Positions 60,579 through 64,000 of a stretch of 64,000 nucleotides of DNA are shown here, in pieces. Location: assembly GCF_003065425.1 (NCBI RefSeq), contig NZ_CP026949.1:248001-312000 (forward strand), in the 5' to 3' direction. Position 1 is the first letter of the stretch, and each line of letters starts with the position of its first letter. The DNA comes from Mycetocola zhujimingii. Lineage in GTDB: Bacteria; Actinomycetota; Actinomycetes; Actinomycetales; Microbacteriaceae. The notes below the pieces were generated by a model. That model was not told the origin of the DNA. It did no database searches and worked only from the letters and a program-made list of their open reading frames with translations. The position numbers and the translations under genes are program-made.

Positions 60579-63125
60579 GTGTCGACTCTCACGCAGGACC
60601 CCGCCCCGATCATTCCCGACGCCACGGACGCGTCCGACGGTTGCGTGCGCGTGCGCGGTGCCAGGGAGAACAACCTCACCGATGTGGACGTGGATGTACC
60701 CCGCGGCTGCATCGTTGCGTTCACCGGGGTGTCAGGATCGGGCAAGTCGTCGCTGGCGTTCGGCACGATCTTCGCCGAGGCGCAGCGCCGATTCCTTGAG
60801 TCCGTCGCTCCGTATGCCCGGCGACTGATCGCCCAGGGCCACAACCCGCACGTCGACTCGATCACGGGGCTGCCTCCCGCCGTCGCGCTGCAGCAGCGGC
60901 GGGGAGCACCGAGCACCAGGTCGACGGTCGGTACGCTCACGACCCTGTCCAACTCCATGCGCATGCTCTTCTCGCGAGCGGGCACGTATCCGGCGGGGGC
61001 GCCGCGGCTCGAGTCTGATTCGTTCTCGCCCAACACGGCGACGGGCGCGTGCCCGCGCTGCCACGGCCTCGGCATCGCACACACGGTGACCGAAGCTTCG
61101 GCCGTCCATGATCCGTCGCTCTCGATCCGCGACGGTGCGATCACCGCCTGGCCCGGTGCATGGCAGGGCAAGAACCTGCGCGACGTTGTCGCCGGTCTCG
61201 GCTACGACATCGACATCCCGTGGCGCGATCTCCCGCAGGCCGATCGCGACTGGATCCTGTTCACCGAGGAGCAGCCCGTCGTTGAAGTGACCCCCCAGCG
61301 CGACCGCGTCGCGAAGCCGTATAAGGGCAGGTTCTGGAGCGCCAAGAGCCACATCATGCACGCGCTCGCCGACTCCAAGAGCGAGATGTCTCGTGCGCGT
61401 GCCGCTCGGTTCGTCGAGTCCGGACCCTGCGATCTGTGCGGCGGCAGCGGACTCACCCGAGCGGCGCTCGATGTGACCTTCGCCGGTCACACCGTTGCGG
61501 ATCTCAACGCCGTTCCGCTCTCCGAGCTCGCCGAGATCCTCCGTCCGACCACCCTCATCCGCACGGCGACCGCAGCGGTGTCATCCGCATCGTCCGGTGA
61601 ATCGACCGAGGTCGCCGTCACGATCGCCACCGACCTCGTCGCCAGGATCGACGTGCTCATCGGCCTCGGTCTCGGATACCTGAGCCTCGGTCGAAAGACA
61701 CCGACGCTGTCGCCGGGGGAGATGCAGCGCCTGCGCATCGCGACCCAGCTGCGCTCGGGCCTCTTCGGCGTGATCTACGTGCTCGACGAGCCGTCGGCTG
61801 GATTGCACCCCGCCGACGCCGAGCCGCTCATGGTCGTGCTGGAACAGCTCAAGGCATCGGGCAACTCCGTCTTCGTCGTCGAGCACAACATGGACATCGT
61901 GCGCCGGGCCGACTGGCTCGTCGACGTTGGCCCCGGCGCGGGCAGCAACGGCGGTGCCGTGCTCTACAGCGGTGCGGTCGACGGCCTCGCCGATGTGAAG
62001 ACCTCGGTCACGAGGCGCTTCCTGCACCCCGCGAGCGCGAAACCCGACGAGCCCCGCGAGCAGCGTGAGCCGACGGCGTGGCTCGGGCTTCGCGGCGTCT
62101 CACGGCACAACCTCGTCGACCTCGACGTCGACGTTCCGCTCGGCGTGCTCACCGTCGTCACAGGGGTCTCCGGTTCGGGAAAGTCGACGCTCGTCAGCGG
62201 TGTGCTCGGCGACGCCGTGCGCGAGGGGCTTCGCGCCGGTCGCCACCACGCCGATCCTGTCATGACCGAGTCCGCCCCCGACGACGAGTCCGCTGCCGTC
62301 ACCACGACCATCGACGGCGTCTCCGGCCTCGAGGCCGTCGACAGGATCGTTCGGGTCGACCAGCGCCCCATCGGCCGCACTCCCCGGTCGAACCTCGCCA
62401 CGTACACCGGCCTGTTCGACGCCGTCCGGTCGGCGTTTGCCGCGACGACGGATGCCGCGGCGCGCGGATATGACGCCGGCCGCTTCTCCTTCAACGTGGC
62501 CGGTGGCCGCTGCGAGACCTGCCTCGGTGAAGGCTTTGTCGCCGTCGAACTCCTCTTCCTGCCGGGCAGCTATGGTGCGTGCCCCGAGTGCGGCGGCAAA
62601 CGGTACAACGACGAAACGCTCGAGATCGAGTACCGCGGAAAGAACATCGCCGACGTGCTCGCCATGACCGTCGATGAAGCCGCCGGTTTCCTCGCCGACG
62701 TCGCCGCGGCATCCCGGAGTCTCGAAACGCTCCGCGATGTCGGCCTCGGCTACCTGCGCCTCGGCCAGCCGGCGACCGAGCTGTCCGGTGGAGAAGCCCA
62801 GCGCATCAAGCTCGCCACCGAACTGCAGCGGGCACGCCGCGGGCACACGCTCTACCTGCTCGATGAGCCCACCACAGGGCTGCACCCCGCCGATGTCGAA
62901 CTGCTCATGACCCAGCTCAACAAGCTCGTCGACACGGGCAACACCGTCGTACTCGTCGAGCACGACATGGGCGTTGCCGCCGGTGCCGACTGGGTCATCG
63001 ACATGGGTCCGTCCGGAGGAACAGCGGGCGGACGCGTGCTCGTCGCCGGAACCCCGGCCACGGTGGCTGCGCACGACGGCAGCCGCACCGCGCCTTACCT
63101 GGCCGAGCGGTTGAGCGGAGCCTGA
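60579..63125 (+). CDS. UvrA-like ABC ATPase (UvrA2/DrrC-type excinuclease paralogue)
   Basis: The protein is about 848 residues and has two ABC ATPase halves. The first Walker A is GVSGSGKSSLAFGT, the second [14 protein letters not shown], and both carry zinc-type CxxC pairs (CPRCHGLG, CDLCGGSG, CETCLGEG, CPECGG). It is about 100 residues shorter than UvrA and lacks room for the UvrB-binding domain, as in UvrA2/DrrC proteins linked to drug tolerance. GTG 60579 is one of two close options (60570); the ribosome site is weak. Its 3' end overlaps the SUMF1-like gene. Confidence 0.88.
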   Translation: MSTLTQDPAPIIPDATDASDGCVRVRGARENNLTDVDVDVPRGCIVAFTGVSGSGKSSLAFGTIFAEAQRRFLESVAPYARRLIAQGHNPHVDSITGLPPAVALQQRRGAPSTRSTVGTLTTLSNSMRMLFSRAGTYPAGAPRLESDSFSPNTATGACPRCHGLGIAHTVTEASAVHDPSLSIRDGAITAWPGAWQGKNLRDVVAGLGYDIDIPWRDLPQADRDWILFTEEQPVVEVTPQRDRVAKPYKGRFWSAKSHIMHALADSKSEMSRARAARFVESGPCDLCGGSGLTRAALDVTFAGHTVADLNAVPLSELAEILRPTTLIRTATAAVSSASSGESTEVAVTIATDLVARIDVLIGLGLGYLSLGRKTPTLSPGEMQRLRIATQLRSGLFGVIYVLDEPSAGLHPADAEPLMVVLEQLKASGNSVFVVEHNMDIVRRADWLVDVGPGAGSNGGAVLYSGAVDGLADVKTSVTRRFLHPASAKPDEPREQREPTAWLGLRGVSRHNLVDLDVDVPLGVLTVVTGVSGSGKSTLVSGVLGDAVREGLRAGRHHADPVMTESAPDDESAAVTTTIDGVSGLEAVDRIVRVDQRPIGRTPRSNLATYTGLFDAVRSAFAATTDAAARGYDAGRFSFNVAGGRCETCLGEGFVAVELLFLPGSYGACPECGGKRYNDETLEIEYRGKNIADVLAMTVDEAAGFLADVAAASRSLETLRDVGLGYLRLGQPATELSGGEAQRIKLATELQRARRGHTLYLLDEPTTGLHPADVELLMTQLNKLVDTGNTVVLVEHDMGVAAGADWVIDMGPSGGTAGGRVLVAGTPATVAAHDGSRTAPYLAERLSGA

Positions 63126-63874
63126 TCGCGCCGGCCGAGCGGGGTCCAGCCGACGGGCAGCGGCCCGGCGATGTGTGCGCGGCGGGTGTCGGCATCCGCT
63201 GACCAGCCCTGAGCCTGTCCCGGCTCGCCGACAGCACCGCGCGCCAACCGGAATCCGACGTCGTCGATCACCGCGTCCGGTGCGCTTCCGCGACGAACCG
63301 AGGCGCGGCAACTCCAGGCTTCATCGGCCCAGCCACCTCCGCGAAGGCTGCGGTAATCGCCGTATCGGGCCGGATCCGCGTAGTCCCAGCACCACTCCCA
63401 GACATTGCCGATCGTGTCGAACAGTCCGAAGGCGTTCGGCGTTTTGAGGGCAACAGCCTGGGCTGCGGCAACGTCGTCGGCCGCGGTCCAGGCAATCTCC
63501 GCGAGTGGACCATAGGTGGGCCCCGTCGTTCCCGCGCGGCAGGCCCATTCCCACTCGGCCTCGGTCGGCAGCCGATACCCGTCGGCGGCCGTGTTCCACT
63601 CCACAGTGCCGCCGTCAGTGATCGCGTATGCGGGCGCGAGGCCCTCGGCCCGCGACGCGGTGTTGCAGTACCGGACGGCGTCGTTCCACGTGATCGGATG
63701 CCGTGGCGTGGCATCCGTTCGTCCCGTCACCGGTGTTCGAGCGAGTTCGAAGGCCTCGAGTGTCACCGTGCGCGTCGACCCGGTGCGTGCGTCCCGCAGC
63801 ACGATCTCGCCCCCGGGGATGAGCGAGAGGCCCAGCGGTGACGCAAACGTGTGAGCGAGCGTCCGCTCGACCAT
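63095..63874 (-). CDS. Formylglycine-generating enzyme-like (SUMF1/FGE-sulfatase) protein
   Basis: The 259-residue protein has the FGE fold: 'PITWNDAVRYCNTASRAEGL', 'YRLPTEAEWEWACRAGT', 'GNVWEWCWDY' and 'RGGGWADEAWSCRASVRRG'. True FGEs carry two active-site Cys in the RGGSFLCxxSYC region; here the first position is Asp (GGGWAD) and only the second Cys remains. It may therefore have another role. The gene starts directly after the stop of an OmpR-type regulator and converges on the UvrA2 gene. Confidence 0.87.
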   Translation of the reverse strand: MVERTLAHTFASPLGLSLIPGGEIVLRDARTGSTRTVTLEAFELARTPVTGRTDATPRHPITWNDAVRYCNTASRAEGLAPAYAITDGGTVEWNTAADGYRLPTEAEWEWACRAGTTGPTYGPLAEIAWTAADDVAAAQAVALKTPNAFGLFDTIGNVWEWCWDYADPARYGDYRSLRGGGWADEAWSCRASVRRGSAPDAVIDDVGFRLARGAVGEPGQAQGWSADADTRRAHIAGPLPVGWTPLGRRDQAPLNRSAR

Positions 63875-64000
63875 CTAGATGAAGTCGGGCGAGTGCGCTG
63901 CCGCGTGACGGATGGAGACATCCGCGTGGCGGTCGAAGCGGTAACCGACACCACGCACCGTGCGCACGATGTCTTCGTACCGCCCGAGCTTTGCGCGCAA
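63875..64000 (-). CDS. OmpR/PhoB-type response regulator, C-terminal end
   Basis: The last 41 codons read into the window from its right edge and end at TAG 63877-63875. They contain the winged-helix finish LRAKLGRYEDIVRTVRG and GVGYRF, typical of OmpR/PhoB regulators. The ATG of the FGE-like gene follows at once, so the two are probably in one operon. Confidence 0.85.
   Translation of the reverse strand: MRAKLGRYEDIVRTVRGVGYRFDRHADVSIRHAAAHSPDFI

Noticed and set aside
1-64000. tRNA or rRNA genes
   Set aside because: No clover-leaf T-loop pattern or conserved rRNA stretch was noticed, although a dedicated RNA search was not possible.

Overview
The window is high-GC and gene-dense. Short 1-17 bp gene overlaps, frequent GTG starts, and families common in high-GC Gram-positives (a DUF222/13E12-type HNH nuclease, DUF1206, DUF3618, an RskA-type anti-sigma factor, an AdaA-AlkA fusion) point to an actinobacterium. 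A small 'GTLTYDGG' protein and the general style suggest Microbacteriaceae; that family assignment is inference. A DUF3494 ice-binding protein hints at a cold or icy habitat. No tRNA, rRNA, CRISPR array or complete insertion sequence was seen.

Region 1 (1-16.5 kb) is a large aromatic-acid catabolic locus. It opens with the 3' end of pcaG, then pcaB and a fused pcaD-pcaC (pcaL). A TRAP transporter (DctQ, DctM and a separate DctP lipoprotein), a type II dehydroquinate dehydratase paralogue, a Gfo/Idh/MocA dehydrogenase and two tandem IclR regulators follow. Next come a two-domain dehydroshikimate dehydratase (QsuB/QuiC type), a Dabb protein, a quinate/shikimate dehydrogenase, a TetR regulator, the two 3-oxoadipate CoA-transferase subunits, and the thiolase. 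Together these could import quinate/shikimate-like acids, convert them to protocatechuate, and run the beta-ketoadipate pathway to succinyl-CoA and acetyl-CoA. A repeated TGTTCCACTCG-like sequence and several palindromes are candidate operators.

Region 2 (15.8-28 kb) holds a TetR regulator divergent from a DUF308 / disulfide oxidoreductase / EthD set, a GH13 hydrolase, and an operon of ABC exporter, two-component system and a BKACE-family enzyme. A membrane-anchored serine hydrolase, a lipoprotein and an aldo-keto reductase follow. Region 3 (28-35 kb) holds a PadR-membrane protein pair, a VOC gene remnant, the HNH nuclease gene with a duplicated leader, an adenine/adenosine deaminase beside a 5'-truncated ADP-ribosylglycohydrolase, and a MarR regulator.

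Region 4 (35.2-42.9 kb) is a six-gene leftward operon: amino-acid ABC transporter (ATPase, binding protein, two permeases), an asparaginase and a CutC-ROK fusion. It diverges from a ROK repressor and looks like an uptake and breakdown route for a nitrogenous, possibly sugar-conjugated, compound. This is the most interesting candidate for an undescribed pathway.

Region 5 (43-64 kb) includes TerC, a fasciclin-domain protein divergent from an ECF sigma/RskA-type anti-sigma pair (recalling mycobacterial SigK-RskA-MPT70/83), several envelope and stress proteins, and an alkylation-repair pair (AdaA-AlkA and Ogt). It ends with an MFS exporter divergent from a CGNR regulator, the ice-binding protein, a UvrA2-like protein, a formylglycine-generating-enzyme-like protein, and the C-terminus of an OmpR-type response regulator.
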